Origin: Arthrobacter sp. ISL-30
Lineage (GTDB): Bacteria; Actinomycetota; Actinomycetes; Actinomycetales; Micrococcaceae
Length of the DNA: 64,000 bases
Direction: 5' to 3'
NCBI RefSeq assembly: GCF_018613855.1
Contig: NZ_JAGGPK010000003.1
Span: 110,632-174,631 of the forward strand
Shown here: positions 43,397 to 52,341 of the stretch, one piece after another
How the letters are laid out: every line of letters begins with the position of its first letter
How positions within the stretch are numbered: the first letter of the stretch is position 1
Translations under genes and position numbers: made by a program
The notes under the pieces: generated by a model
Database searches by the model: none
What the model saw: the letters and a program-made list of their open reading frames with translations, nothing else
Told to the model about the DNA's origin: nothing

Positions 43397-44374
43397 ATGA
43401 TTCATTACCGCCGCCTTGGACGTTCCGGACTTGCCGTCTCCGTTGTGGGACTCGGTTGCAATAACCTCGGACGCGCCAACACCGCCACCCAGTCCCAAGA
43501 GGGGACCGACGCAGTAGTCTCTGCAGCCCTCGACGCCGGAATCACTCTCTTCGACGTCGCTGACAGCTACGGCCGCGAACCCGGGCTCAGTGAAGTCATG
43601 CTCGGCAGGGCTCTGGCCGGCCGACGGAATGACGCCATTATCGCCACCAAATTCGGCCTGGACATGCGCGGCACCAACGGCAGGGATTTTGGAGCCCGAG
43701 GGTCGAGGCGCTACATCATCCAGGCAGTCGAGGCCTCGTTGCGCAGGCTGGATACCGACTGGATCGACCTCTACCAGTTCCATAGCCCGGATCCCCAGAC
43801 GCCCATCGAGGAAACCCTTGCTGCCCTCGATGACCTGGTGACAAGCGGGAAGGTCCGTTACATCGGCCACTCCAATTTCGCGGGCTGGCAGATCGCCGAG
43901 GCCGAGTTCGTGGCGCGGAACCTGGGTACTGCACGATTCATTTCCGCACAGAACCACTACAACCTGCTGGATCGGCGGGCGGAGCTGGAGGTGCTGCCCG
44001 CCGCCAGGGCTTATGGCCTGGGCGTCCTTCCCTACTTCCCGCTGGCCAATGGACTGCTGACCGGAAAGTACTCGCAGGGAAACGCCCCTGCCGGTTCACG
44101 GCTCAGCCACACCCGAACCCACCTGGTGCACGACGCCGACTGGGAACAGCTGGATCGCTTCAGCCAGTTCGCGAAGGAGCGCGGCCTGAGCGAAGTCCAG
44201 CTGGCCTTCTCCTGGCTGGCCGCCCAGTCCGCCGTCGGAAGCGTTATTGCCGGGGCCACGCGCCCGGAGCAGGTCCGCGAGAATGCCGAGGCTGTTTGCT
44301 GGGTGCCGACAGACAGCGAGCGGGCGGAGCTGGACGAGATCTTCCCCCGCAGCCCGAAAGTGGCATTGTTCTGA
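43397..44374 (+). CDS. Aldo/keto reductase
   Basis: This 325-aa NADPH-dependent reductase has the (alpha/beta)8 barrel. LGRSGLAVSVVGLGCNN is the N-terminal strand, DVADSYGREPGLSEVMLGRAL (seen from about residue 54) carries the catalytic Asp and Tyr, and VRYIGHSNFAGWQI (about 154) carries the His/Asn region. VIAGATRPEQVRENAEA (about 285) is the cofactor loop. It resembles AKR members acting on sugars or aldehydes; the substrate is unknown. The likely leaderless ATG is 43397. Its stop TGA overlaps the nucleoside hydrolase ATG by one base, so the two genes are coupled. Confidence 0.92.
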   Translation: MIHYRRLGRSGLAVSVVGLGCNNLGRANTATQSQEGTDAVVSAALDAGITLFDVADSYGREPGLSEVMLGRALAGRRNDAIIATKFGLDMRGTNGRDFGARGSRRYIIQAVEASLRRLDTDWIDLYQFHSPDPQTPIEETLAALDDLVTSGKVRYIGHSNFAGWQIAEAEFVARNLGTARFISAQNHYNLLDRRAELEVLPAARAYGLGVLPYFPLANGLLTGKYSQGNAPAGSRLSHTRTHLVHDADWEQLDRFSQFAKERGLSEVQLAFSWLAAQSAVGSVIAGATRPEQVRENAEAVCWVPTDSERAELDEIFPRSPKVALF

Positions 44375-45450
44375 TGGAGCGGGAGCAGCTGCGGATCCTG
44401 TTGGACGCGGACACGGGCATCGACGACGCCGTGGCGCTGGTCTACCTGCTCTCCAGGCCGGAAGTCCATCTCCAGGCCATTACGTGCACGGGGGGGAACG
44501 TCGATGCCCGGCAAGTGGCGAAGAACAACCTCGCCCTGCTGGAACTGTGCGGCCGGTCCGACGTCGAGGTAGCCTTGGGAGCCGAGCAGCCCCTTGAACT
44601 GAAGCTGCGAACCACCGAGGAGACACACGGACCTCAGGGGCTTGGCTACGCAACGCTGCCGGCACCGGCAAGGCAGCTGTCGGAGCGGCACGCCGTCGAA
44701 ATCTGGGTGGACGAGGTCCGCGCCCATCCCGGGGAGATCACAGGCCTGGTGACGGGTCCGCTCACGAACTTTGCCCTTGCCTTACGGGAAGAGCCGGACC
44801 TCCCGCTGCTCCTCAAGGGGCTGGTTCTCATGGGCGGATGCTTCAACTATCCCGGCAATACGACGCCCACGGCCGAATGGAATGTTTCCGTCGACCCGCA
44901 CGCTGCAAAGGAAGTCTTCGCCGCGTATCGTGGCCTGCCCGAAGAGAAGCTGCCGGTGGTCTGTGCCCTCGAAACAACCGAACGCATCGAATTGCGGCCC
45001 GAGCATGTGCGGCTCCTCGGAGAAAAGGCAGGCTCCATGCCGCCGGAAGTGATGCATCCGGACCAGCGAGAAGGGGATCGAAGCTCTTCTGATAACCCCT
45101 TGGTAGCTTGCCTGTCCGATGCGCTGCGGTTCTACCTGGAATTCCACCGACGCCATGGACAGGGCTATGTGGCCCACGTCCATGACGCCTTCGCGGCAGC
45201 AGTCGCGATCGGTAGGGCGGAGTTCGTAGCGGAGTCGGCCACCGTGGAAGTGGAGACAGAATCTCCATTGTTGAGGGGGACCACGGTGGCCGACTTTGGT
45301 CGGCATTGGGACGGGAAGCCGAACGCGAGGATTGTTATGCGGAACAATCCGGAACAGTGCTTCGAGGAACTCCTGGGTTCAATCGGCGCTTTCGCGCGGA
45401 CCTTACGTCTCGGAGCAACATCGGACAGCAGGCCTCCTGAGCAACCGTAG
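44374..45450 (+). CDS. Nucleoside hydrolase
   Basis: This 358-aa inosine/uridine-preferring nucleoside hydrolase cleaves the N-glycosidic bond of ribonucleosides. The calcium-binding Asp cluster is LLDADTGIDDAVAL (about residues 9-21, DxDxGxDD). GGCFNYPGNTTPTAEWNV (about 158) and the late VHDAFAAAVAIG (about 270) match the family. ATG 44374 is chosen because it overlaps the reductase stop as TGATG and places the Asp cluster at the usual N-terminal position. The substrate base is unknown. It is convergent with the beta-oxidation operon (9-bp gap), with no terminator visible. Confidence 0.92.
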   Translation: MEREQLRILLDADTGIDDAVALVYLLSRPEVHLQAITCTGGNVDARQVAKNNLALLELCGRSDVEVALGAEQPLELKLRTTEETHGPQGLGYATLPAPARQLSERHAVEIWVDEVRAHPGEITGLVTGPLTNFALALREEPDLPLLLKGLVLMGGCFNYPGNTTPTAEWNVSVDPHAAKEVFAAYRGLPEEKLPVVCALETTERIELRPEHVRLLGEKAGSMPPEVMHPDQREGDRSSSDNPLVACLSDALRFYLEFHRRHGQGYVAHVHDAFAAAVAIGRAEFVAESATVEVETESPLLRGTTVADFGRHWDGKPNARIVMRNNPEQCFEELLGSIGAFARTLRLGATSDSRPPEQP

Positions 45451-45459
45451 TCGAGGAGC

Positions 45460-47616
45460 CTAGGCGGCTGACGCTACTCCCGGCGGCAGGAACCGTCGGC
45501 CGTTGACCCGCTCGGAAGCGCCTGTCCGATCCAGGTAGGGGGTAATTCCCCCCAGGAACATGGGCCAGCCCGCGCCCAGGATCACGCACAGGTCGATGTC
45601 CTCGGGTCCGGCCACGACTCCTTCTGACAGCATGAGGCCGATTTCCTCTGCCAGCGCGTCCTGAGTGCGGCGAAGGACTTCATCGCTGCCGGAGGGCCTG
45701 TTGTCGAAGGACATTAGCGACAGTGTCTCGGCCGGAATGACGGGCGTCCTGTCGGGGCCGGGAACCCAGAGGCTCTTCACGCCGTTATCGATGAGCTTCT
45801 GCAGGTTCTGGGAGACCGGAAAGCGATCGCCGAATGCCGCGTGCAGTGATTCCTGGACATGCTGGGCTACCGGAAGGCCGACCATGGCTGCCAGGGTGAA
45901 GGGTGTCATGGGCAGGCCCATGGGGCGGAGCGCGGTGTCCGCCACTTCGGCAGGAGTTCCTTCGTCGAAGGCGGAGATGACTTCGCCCATAAGACGCAGC
46001 AGGATGCGGTTCACCACAAACGCGGGCGCGTCCTTGACCAGGACCCCCGTCTTCTTGAGACCCTTCGACAGCTCAAAGGCGGTAGCCAGTACCGAGTCGG
46101 CCGTCTTTGGTGCCCGGACGATCTCTACAAGCGGCATGACAGCCACTGGGTTGAAGAAGTGGAAGCCGACCAGCCGTTCCGGATGCTGCAGGTCGGCCGC
46201 CATTTCCGTGACCGACAGGCTGGACGTGTTGGTGGCGAGGATGCATTCCGCTGAAACAATGGCTTCAACCTCCGCAAAAACCTGCTTCTTGACCTGCAGC
46301 TCTTCGAACACCGCTTCAATCACGAAGTCGGCGTCCGCAAACGCCTCCTTGGAGACTGAACCGGTCACGAGGGCCTTGAGGCGGTTTGCCGCATCGGCAG
46401 AGATCTTCCGTTTTGCCAGGAGCTTGTCTGCCTCCGCATGGACAAAGCCCACGCCCTTGTCCACCCTCTCCTGGTCCACATCGGTCAGGACCACGGGAAC
46501 CTTGAGCTGCCGGGCAAAGAGAAGCGCCAGTTGGCTTGCCATCAGCCCGGCGCCAACGACGCCGATCTTGGTGACGGGACGTGCAAGCCTGGCGTCGGGG
46601 GCGCCTGCCGGCCGCTTGGACCTCTTCTGGACGAGGTCAAGGAAGGCATAGACGGTGGCCCGGAACTCGTCAGTCTGCATCAGGTCCGCGAGTGTTGCAC
46701 ATTCGAGGTCAGCGGACTCCGCTTGGGTCGTGGTCCTGTTGGCCTCCATGATGTCAAGGACCTTGCCGGGCGCGGGGGCCGCGTTTGAAGTTTTCGCCTC
46801 GACAAAGGCACGACCGGATTCCACGGCAGCAGCCCAGCGCGCCGCCACTGCGGCGTCCGCTGCATCCACTGCATTGGCCCGTTCAGGAGTGACCTCCCCG
46901 GAAATGACCCGAGCAGCCCACTCCAGGGATCGTTCAAGGAAGTCCGCGGGCTCGAACATCGCATCGGCGATGCCCAGTTGGTAGGCCTCCGGACCAGAAA
47001 CGGTGCGGTTGTTGCTGAGGGGATTTTCGATCATCACCTTCACGGCGTTCTCGGGGCCGATGAGCCTGGGCAGCAGGTAGACGCCTCCCCAGCCAGGCAC
47101 CAGGCCTATGAACGCCTCGGGCAGCGCCAGGGCGCCAGCTCCGGAGGACACGGTCCGATAGTTCGACTGGAGCGCGATTTCCAGCCCGCCGCCCAGGGCC
47201 ACGCCGTTGATGAAGGCAAAGCTGGGCACGCCCAGGTTGGACAGGGTGGCGTAAACCTCGTGGCCCAGCCTGGCCATCCAGAGCCCATGTTCCCGCTCCT
47301 TCAGCCTCTTCACAGCTGAGAGGTCGGCCCCGGCAACGAGGTAGTAGGGCTTTCCTGTAACGCCGACGCCGGAAATCTCGCCACGTGCGGCGCGCTCCTT
47401 CAGGCCTTCCAGCACCGTACCGAGTTCCACGAGGGTGTTGGGCCCCAGAGTAGTCGGCTTGGAATGATCGAGGCCGTTATCCAGTGTGATCAGGGCGAAG
47501 GTTCCGGTACTCGGCTTGTCAGCTACGGAGGGAAGCTCGATGTCCTGGACGTACGAATGCGTGACGGTCTCATCCGGGAAGAGTGCTGCGAGTTGGCGGA
47601 AATCGGCGGCGCTCAT
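45460..47616 (-). CDS. fadB: Multifunctional enoyl-CoA hydratase / 3-hydroxyacyl-CoA dehydrogenase (FadB/FadJ-like)
   Basis: This 718-aa beta-oxidation enzyme has an N-terminal crotonase domain, with GVTGKPYYLVAGADLSAV (about residue 95) and FINGVALGGGLEIAL for the oxyanion hole. The 3-hydroxyacyl-CoA dehydrogenase starts at KIGVVGAGLMASQLALLF (about 337). The HxF-type catalytic region VGFHFFNPVAVMPLVEIV lies near residue 485. It forms the thiolase/FadB pair of fatty-acid degradation. ATG 47616 overlaps the thiolase stop by 4 bp (ATGA); an in-frame extension farther upstream lies wholly inside fadA and is rejected. The preferred chain length is unknown. Confidence 0.94.
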   Translation of the reverse strand: MSAADFRQLAALFPDETVTHSYVQDIELPSVADKPSTGTFALITLDNGLDHSKPTTLGPNTLVELGTVLEGLKERAARGEISGVGVTGKPYYLVAGADLSAVKRLKEREHGLWMARLGHEVYATLSNLGVPSFAFINGVALGGGLEIALQSNYRTVSSGAGALALPEAFIGLVPGWGGVYLLPRLIGPENAVKVMIENPLSNNRTVSGPEAYQLGIADAMFEPADFLERSLEWAARVISGEVTPERANAVDAADAAVAARWAAAVESGRAFVEAKTSNAAPAPGKVLDIMEANRTTTQAESADLECATLADLMQTDEFRATVYAFLDLVQKRSKRPAGAPDARLARPVTKIGVVGAGLMASQLALLFARQLKVPVVLTDVDQERVDKGVGFVHAEADKLLAKRKISADAANRLKALVTGSVSKEAFADADFVIEAVFEELQVKKQVFAEVEAIVSAECILATNTSSLSVTEMAADLQHPERLVGFHFFNPVAVMPLVEIVRAPKTADSVLATAFELSKGLKKTGVLVKDAPAFVVNRILLRLMGEVISAFDEGTPAEVADTALRPMGLPMTPFTLAAMVGLPVAQHVQESLHAAFGDRFPVSQNLQKLIDNGVKSLWVPGPDRTPVIPAETLSLMSFDNRPSGSDEVLRRTQDALAEEIGLMLSEGVVAGPEDIDLCVILGAGWPMFLGGITPYLDRTGASERVNGRRFLPPGVASAA

Positions 47617-48917
47617 ACGGCGGCTCCTTCTGTTGCGGTGGCGGTTGCAGTGACGGTATCGGCGGTGGTCTCTGCTGTGGAGTGGGGATTCAGCGCGTAT
47701 TCGGCGTGGTGGGGATTCTCCCAGATTACGGTGGCTCCCATGCCCAGGCCTATGCACATGGTCGTCATGCCATAACGGACTGACGGATCTTCTTCGAACT
47801 GGCGCGCCAGCTGGTTCATGAGGCGTACCCCGGAGGATGCGAGGGGATGGCCCACTGCGATCGCGCCGCCGTAGCGGTTGACCCGGGGGTCGTTGTCGGC
47901 AATGCCGAAGTGGTCGAGGAAGCTGAGCACCTGAACGGCGAAGGCTTCGTTGATTTCAAACAGTCCGATGTCCGAGATGTGCAGTCCCGCGTTCCGCAGC
48001 GCCTTCTCGGTGGCGGGCACGGGACCGATTCCCATAACTTCGGGTTCGACGCCTGCGAAGGCGTAGGACACCAGGCGCATTTTGACGGGGAGGCCGAGTT
48101 CCTCGGCGGCGTCGGCAGATGCCAGCACGCAGGCGCTGGCGCCGTCGTTCAAGCCGGCAGCGTTTCCTGCGGTGACCCTGCCGTGGGCGCGGAAAGGCGT
48201 CCGCAGCGAGGCCAGGTCGTCAAGGGAGGTGCCCGGGCGGGGCGGTTCGTCGACGCTGTTCACGGTCCAGCCCTGCCCGGCCTTCCTTGTCGCTACCGGG
48301 ACCAGGTCGGGTTGGATCCGGCCCTGTCCATAGGCGGCAGCAAGTTTGGACTGGGACGCGACCGCATAGGCGTCGGCCCGGTCCTTGGTGATCCGGGGGA
48401 AGCGGTCGTGCAGGTTTTCCGCCGTGTTGCCCATGTTCAGGGCCGCGGGGTCTACGAGCCGCTCGGACATAAAGCGTGGATTGGGGTCTGCTCCCGCGCC
48501 CATCGGATGGTTGCCCATGTGCTCCACGCCTCCGGCGATGACGACGTCGTACGCGCCAAAGCCGATGCCGCTGGCCGTCGTCGTCACTGCGGTCATTGCT
48601 CCCGCACACATCCGGTCTATGGCGAAGCCCGGCACGGTGCGGGGGAGCCCGGCCAGCAGGGCGGCAGTCCTGCCGATTGTCAGGCCCTGGTCACCGGTCT
48701 GGGTAGTTGCCGCGATCGCGACCTCGTCCACCCGCTCGGCCGGCAGAAACGGGTTCCGCCGCATAAGTTCCCGAATGCACTTAACGACGAGGTCGTCGGC
48801 ACGGGTTCCGGCGTAGATGCCCTTCTCCCCGGCCTTTCCGAAGGGCGTACGGACGCCGTCCACAAACACGACGTCGCGGATACTTCTCTGGGGCGAGCTG
48901 CTCCGGGTCTGGCTCAC
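47613..48917 (-). CDS. fadA: Acetyl-CoA acyltransferase (thiolase)
   Basis: This 434-aa thiolase cleaves 3-ketoacyl-CoA in the last step of beta-oxidation. The nucleophile is Cys104 in IDRMCAGAMTAV. GNAAGLNDGASACVLAS, NEAFAVQ and GHPLASSGVRL carry the other catalytic His and oxyanion residues; the second Cys is in MCIGLGMG. A low-complexity Thr/Ala tail of about 20 residues follows the thiolase core. The GTG start at 48917 follows a GAGGAG site. It is first in the fadA-fadB operon. Upstream lie two inverted repeats that could be operators. Confidence 0.95.
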   Translation of the reverse strand: MSQTRSSSPQRSIRDVVFVDGVRTPFGKAGEKGIYAGTRADDLVVKCIRELMRRNPFLPAERVDEVAIAATTQTGDQGLTIGRTAALLAGLPRTVPGFAIDRMCAGAMTAVTTTASGIGFGAYDVVIAGGVEHMGNHPMGAGADPNPRFMSERLVDPAALNMGNTAENLHDRFPRITKDRADAYAVASQSKLAAAYGQGRIQPDLVPVATRKAGQGWTVNSVDEPPRPGTSLDDLASLRTPFRAHGRVTAGNAAGLNDGASACVLASADAAEELGLPVKMRLVSYAFAGVEPEVMGIGPVPATEKALRNAGLHISDIGLFEINEAFAVQVLSFLDHFGIADNDPRVNRYGGAIAVGHPLASSGVRLMNQLARQFEEDPSVRYGMTTMCIGLGMGATVIWENPHHAEYALNPHSTAETTADTVTATATATEGAAV

Positions 48918-48960
48918 GTTTACTCCTCATTGAGACATTGATGATGAAGACTCTGGATCC

Positions 48961-48982
48961 GCGTCCCGCACTTTTGGGACGC
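48961..48982. promoter_or_regulatory. Inverted repeat near the fadA start
   Basis: GCGTCCC-GCACTTTT-GGGACGC has perfect 7-bp arms and an 8-nt spacer, 44-65 bp upstream of the fadA GTG. It could be an operator or a leader hairpin in the fadAB message. Confidence 0.5.
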
Positions 48983-48998
48983 AATCAACCCTTTCGAT

Positions 48999-49014
48999 GT
49001 TACTCGCCAGTAAC
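48999..49014. promoter_or_regulatory. Palindromic operator candidate upstream of fadAB
   Basis: GTTACT-CGCC-AGTAAC, 16 bp with perfect 6-bp arms, lies 82-97 bp before the fadA start. Its form resembles TetR-family operators that control fatty-acid genes in actinobacteria; no regulator gene lies beside it. Confidence 0.6.
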
Positions 49015-49029
49015 TTAGCACGCAAGGAA

Positions 49030-49065
49030 AAGCCCCCTGCGGTGCTATTTGCGTGCAGGGGGCTT
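49030..49065 (-). terminator. Rho-independent terminator after the RNase D gene
   Basis: AAGCCCCCTGC and GCAGGGGGCTT make a perfect 11-bp stem around a 14-nt loop. On the minus strand TTTTCC follows. It terminates the DUF3000/RNase D transcript before fadA. Confidence 0.88.
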
Positions 49066-49092
49066 GGCCGCATCTGTGGCTGGTCCTGTTGG

Positions 49093-50460
49093 CTAGCTGT
49101 GCAGCTTGATAGTGTTGGCGGCTGCGTTCGTAGTTCCGTTTGCGGTGGCTTCCTTGGGCTGCTTCGGAGGAAGCGGCTGCGGGTTCAGGAAGGCCTCCGT
49201 GAGGATCGGGGCAGCGAGGGTGACTTGCCATTCACGGGCACCGAGTGCTCGCAACTCAGCAGCAACGGTGGCCCCGTCAATGGTCGACGGCGGACGCCAA
49301 GCGATGCGGCGCAGGAAGTCGGGCGTGAGGATGTTCTCGACGGGAATGTTCAGTTCGTCCGCAGCAGCCTGCAGCCTGGGGCGGGCGGTGGAAAGCCGCT
49401 GCGCAGCATCGGGGTCCCGGTCCGACCAAACCCGGGGCGGAGGCGGCGCGTTTGTCGGCAAATGAAGCGGCGGCAGCTCCTCGAGGTTCCTGGCGATGGC
49501 AATGCACCGGAGCCAGCGCGGGGCTTCCCGTTGTGCCGAGCGGCCGTGGAATCCCTTGGTGGAGAGGAGCTGGGGAACCGTGGCGGGAAGCGCCTTCGCC
49601 GCGGCAACCAGGGCGGAATCCGGGATGAGTCGGCCGGGAGCCACATCACGCTTCCGTGCCAGCTGATCCCGTTCCTGCCAGAGTTCCCGCACGGCGGCCA
49701 GCTGCCGACGGTCGCGAATCTGGTGCAGGCCCGAAGTCTTGCGCCAGGGATCGATGCGCGGGGGAGCCTGGCCTGCGGCCAGGATGCCCGCGAACTCCTG
49801 CAGCGCGAACTCCAGCTTGCCGTCTTTCTCCAGGAGCTCGATGAGTTCCTCGCGCAGTTCGGCGAGGACTTCGACGTCGAGGGCCGCATACCGCAGCCAG
49901 GGTTCGGGCAGGGGACGGGTGGACCAGTCGGCGGCGGAGTGTTCCTTGGCGAGGCCGAACCCCAGGAGCTGTTCAATGACGGCGGCCAGGCCGACCCGGG
50001 GGAGGCCTGCCAGCCGGGCTGCGAGTTCGGTGTCGAACAACTTGTCCGGCCACATGCCCAGTTCGGACAGGCAGGGAAGGTCCTGGCTCGCAGCGTGCAG
50101 GATCCACTCGACGCCGCGCAGGGCTTCATTGATGATTTGGAGGTCGGCGAAGGGTTCGGGGTCGATCAGCCAAGTTCCGGCTCCTTCGCGCCGGATCTGG
50201 ACCAGGAAGGCCCGCTGTCCGTAGCGGAAGCCGGATGCGCGCTCGGCATCCACGCCGGCGGGGCCGGTGCCGGCCGCGATGGCAGCGGCGCAGCGTTCGA
50301 GGCCGGCGACAGTGTCAATGACGAGGGGCACCCCTTCGCGAGGGGTATCGAGATCGATGACGACGGGGATTCGGCTATCAAAGCCTTCCACCGTTATATG
50401 AGGGGCGGGTTCAGCAACCGGGTCGCCGGTTGTGTTGTTTTCCGGTTTTTGCGGGGTCAT
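49093..50460 (-). CDS. Ribonuclease D-like protein (DEDD exonuclease plus HRDC)
   Basis: This 455-aa protein has a 3'-5' exonuclease domain with the DEDDy residues in AGVDAERASGFRY (D-x-E, about 68), HAASQDLPCL (Asp, about 122) and LRYAALDVEVLAEL (Tyr and Asp, about 190). An HRDC domain follows (about 228-310, DRRQLAAVRELWQERDQLAR). The C-terminus is Pro/Ala-rich. In the family it trims tRNA and other structured RNAs, probably here too. ATG 50460 has no good ribosome site. It lies downstream of the DUF3000 gene on the same strand (57-bp gap), an arrangement conserved in actinobacteria. Confidence 0.92.
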   Translation of the reverse strand: MTPQKPENNTTGDPVAEPAPHITVEGFDSRIPVVIDLDTPREGVPLVIDTVAGLERCAAAIAAGTGPAGVDAERASGFRYGQRAFLVQIRREGAGTWLIDPEPFADLQIINEALRGVEWILHAASQDLPCLSELGMWPDKLFDTELAARLAGLPRVGLAAVIEQLLGFGLAKEHSAADWSTRPLPEPWLRYAALDVEVLAELREELIELLEKDGKLEFALQEFAGILAAGQAPPRIDPWRKTSGLHQIRDRRQLAAVRELWQERDQLARKRDVAPGRLIPDSALVAAAKALPATVPQLLSTKGFHGRSAQREAPRWLRCIAIARNLEELPPLHLPTNAPPPPRVWSDRDPDAAQRLSTARPRLQAAADELNIPVENILTPDFLRRIAWRPPSTIDGATVAAELRALGAREWQVTLAAPILTEAFLNPQPLPPKQPKEATANGTTNAAANTIKLHS

Positions 50461-50517
50461 GGTGTCTTCAGTTTACCCACTGTCAATTCATACGCCCCGA
50501 ACACTGTGGCCCCGGTC

Positions 50518-51162
50518 TCAGGTGAGCCTTCTCTTGGGAAGGGGAGTGACGCCGTCGGGCAGGGGCGGCAGGCCGGCGAAGGTACAAACCATGTCCGACC
50601 ACGCCTCCAGGTGGGCCTGGACATCTGAAGACGCAGGAGTCCAGGACGCCCGGAGTTCGATGTCGATTGTGTCGGGCCGTCCCGCAAGGGTTCCGAAGCT
50701 TTCGGAGAGCACACGGGTCGCGGTACCGCCGGCCGCACGGTAGGCGGCCGCATGATTTTCCAGCGCTTCCACCAGCCAGGTCCAGGCCACCGATCCGAGC
50801 ATGGAATCATTGCCCATCTCGGCGTCCAGCTGGGCTCGAATGTAGGTGACGATCCTGAATTCCCCGTCCCAGACGGCCGAGCCCTCGGGGTCATGGAGGA
50901 GGATAAAGCGGCCCGTGGCGAGTTCGATCTCGTCCTCCGCCGATCGGGTACTCGCGGCGGCCATCGCTGCAGGACCGTGGAGCGGCGTCCGCGGCGCCCC
51001 TGCAGCAGAGCTGACAACCTCAGCGCCAAGCGCCACGGCATAGGGGGCCAGGCGCGCCGGCGCCGGAATTTCATCCAGCTTCAGCTCACTGCGGCACCGT
51101 GCTTTTCGAAGCGTTCCCAACGCGTGAAGAAACTCGGCGGGAACCTGTGCAAGTGCGTTCAC
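50518..51162 (-). CDS. DUF3000 domain-containing protein
   Basis: This 214-aa actinobacterial protein starts MNALAQVPAEFLHALGTLRK. The DUF3000 core includes RSELKLDEIPAPARLAPYAV (about 24) and RFILLHDPEGSAVWDGEFRIV (about 87). The function is unknown; family members consistently precede RNase D genes. The start is GTG 51162, preceded on the minus strand by a CATAAT box (51171-51176) 8 nt away, consistent with a leaderless or near-leaderless message. Confidence 0.86.
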   Translation of the reverse strand: MNALAQVPAEFLHALGTLRKARCRSELKLDEIPAPARLAPYAVALGAEVVSSAAGAPRTPLHGPAAMAAASTRSAEDEIELATGRFILLHDPEGSAVWDGEFRIVTYIRAQLDAEMGNDSMLGSVAWTWLVEALENHAAAYRAAGGTATRVLSESFGTLAGRPDTIDIELRASWTPASSDVQAHLEAWSDMVCTFAGLPPLPDGVTPLPKRRLT

Positions 51163-51170
51163 AATCGCAG

Positions 51171-51176
51171 ATTATG
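51171..51176 (-). promoter_or_regulatory. Candidate -10 box for the DUF3000/RNase D transcript
   Basis: CATAAT on the minus strand ends 8 nt before GTG 51162. It lies only 4 bp from the terminator of the upstream aldolase gene. Confidence 0.45.
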
Positions 51177-51179
51177 CGC

Positions 51180-51215
51180 CCGGGGCGGCGATTCCGTGAA
51201 GGCACGCCGCCCCGG
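51180..51215 (-). terminator. Rho-independent terminator after the threonine aldolase gene
   Basis: CCGGGGCGGCG pairs perfectly (11 bp) with CGCCGCCCCGG around a 14-nt loop, 7 bp past the aldolase stop. Confidence 0.85.
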
Positions 51216-51222
51216 ACTCTCC

Positions 51223-52335
51223 TTAACCGATAGCAAGTTCCCGCCTGATGGCGGCAACGAAGGCGTCGACGTCCGCCTCGCTGGTATCGAAAGAGCACAT
51301 CCAGCGGACTTCGCGCGCGGCCTCGTTCCAGTCATAGAAGCGGAAGGAGGAGCGGAGGCGATCGGCCACGCCCTCCGGGAGGATGGCGAAGACGCCGTTG
51401 GACTGGGTTTCCTGCGTTGGGTCCACCCCGTCGATTTCCTCGACGGCGTCGCGCAGTTTCCGTGCCATGGCGTTGGCGTGGGCTGCCGAACGAAGCCAGA
51501 GGCCCCCCTCGAGCAAGGCAATGAACTGGGCGGAAAGGAACCGCATTTTCGAGGCCAGCTGCATGTTCATCTTGCGCAGGTATTTCAGGCCGTGGGCAGC
51601 TTCGGGATTCAGTGCAACCACTACCTCCCCGAAGAGCAGGCCGTTCTTAGTCCCGCCGAACGTGAGGATATCCACGCCGGCATCCCGGGTGAATTCCCGG
51701 AAAGGCACGTCAAGGTGCGCCGCAGCGTTCGCCAGGCGCGCCCCGTCCATGTGCAGCTTCATGCTCTTGGCATGGACATGGTCCGCGATGGCCCGGACTT
51801 CGTCGGGCGTGTAGCAGGTGCCCAGCTCCGTGGTCTGCGTGATGGACACGGCGAGCGGCTGCGCCCGGTGCTCGTCGCCCCAGCCCCACGCCTCCTGGTC
51901 GATCAGTTCAGGCGTCAGCTTTCCGTCGGGGGTGAGAACCTGCAGGAGCTTGATGCCGCCGATCCGTTCGGGTGCCCCGTTCTCATCCATATTGATGTGC
52001 GCCGTAGCTGCGCAAATGACTGCTCCCCAGCGCGGCAGCAACGATTGCAGGGACAGGACATTGGCGCCCGTGCCGTTGAAGACGGGGAAGATCTCAATGC
52101 CGGTGCCGAAGTGGGATTCGAAAACCTGCTGCAGCCGTTCCGTATACTCGTCCTCCCCATAGGAGACCTGGTGTCCGCCGTTTGCCGCGGCGAGGGCGGT
52201 GAGGATTTCCGGGTGCACTCCGGAGTAATTGTCTGAGGCGAAACCACGTACGGAAGGGTCATGGAGGCGTCCGGGTGCATCCTCGCTTCCTGCCGCCGAG
52301 GACGTTTCTACAATGCTGGTCACTGGTTCGATCAC
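51223..52335 (-). CDS. Low-specificity L-threonine aldolase family enzyme
   Basis: This 370-aa PLP enzyme cleaves threonine or allo-threonine to glycine and acetaldehyde. FNGTGANVLSLQSL (about residue 86), HINMDENGAPERIGG (about 115) and MDGARLANAAAHLDV (about 196) match the family; the PLP lysine is in TFGGTKNGLLFGE (about 225). The first about 28 residues are a variable polar leader. The start is GTG 52335, 6 nt after a TAGACT box, so a leaderless transcript is likely. It is monocistronic, with a strong terminator behind it. Specificity for the L-allo form is not predictable. Confidence 0.92.
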   Translation of the reverse strand: MIEPVTSIVETSSAAGSEDAPGRLHDPSVRGFASDNYSGVHPEILTALAAANGGHQVSYGEDEYTERLQQVFESHFGTGIEIFPVFNGTGANVLSLQSLLPRWGAVICAATAHINMDENGAPERIGGIKLLQVLTPDGKLTPELIDQEAWGWGDEHRAQPLAVSITQTTELGTCYTPDEVRAIADHVHAKSMKLHMDGARLANAAAHLDVPFREFTRDAGVDILTFGGTKNGLLFGEVVVALNPEAAHGLKYLRKMNMQLASKMRFLSAQFIALLEGGLWLRSAAHANAMARKLRDAVEEIDGVDPTQETQSNGVFAILPEGVADRLRSSFRFYDWNEAAREVRWMCSFDTSEADVDAFVAAIRRELAIG

Positions 52336-52341
52336 GCTTTC

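Noticed and set aside
45460..47757. Longer fadB starting at 47757
   Set aside because: The extra 47 codons lie inside fadA and are Arg/His-rich; ATG 47616 forms a normal ATGA overlap.
47847..50628. Plus-strand frames of 364 and 543 codons
   Set aside because: Opposite thiolase and RNase D, whose catalytic motifs are clear; the frames have no motifs.
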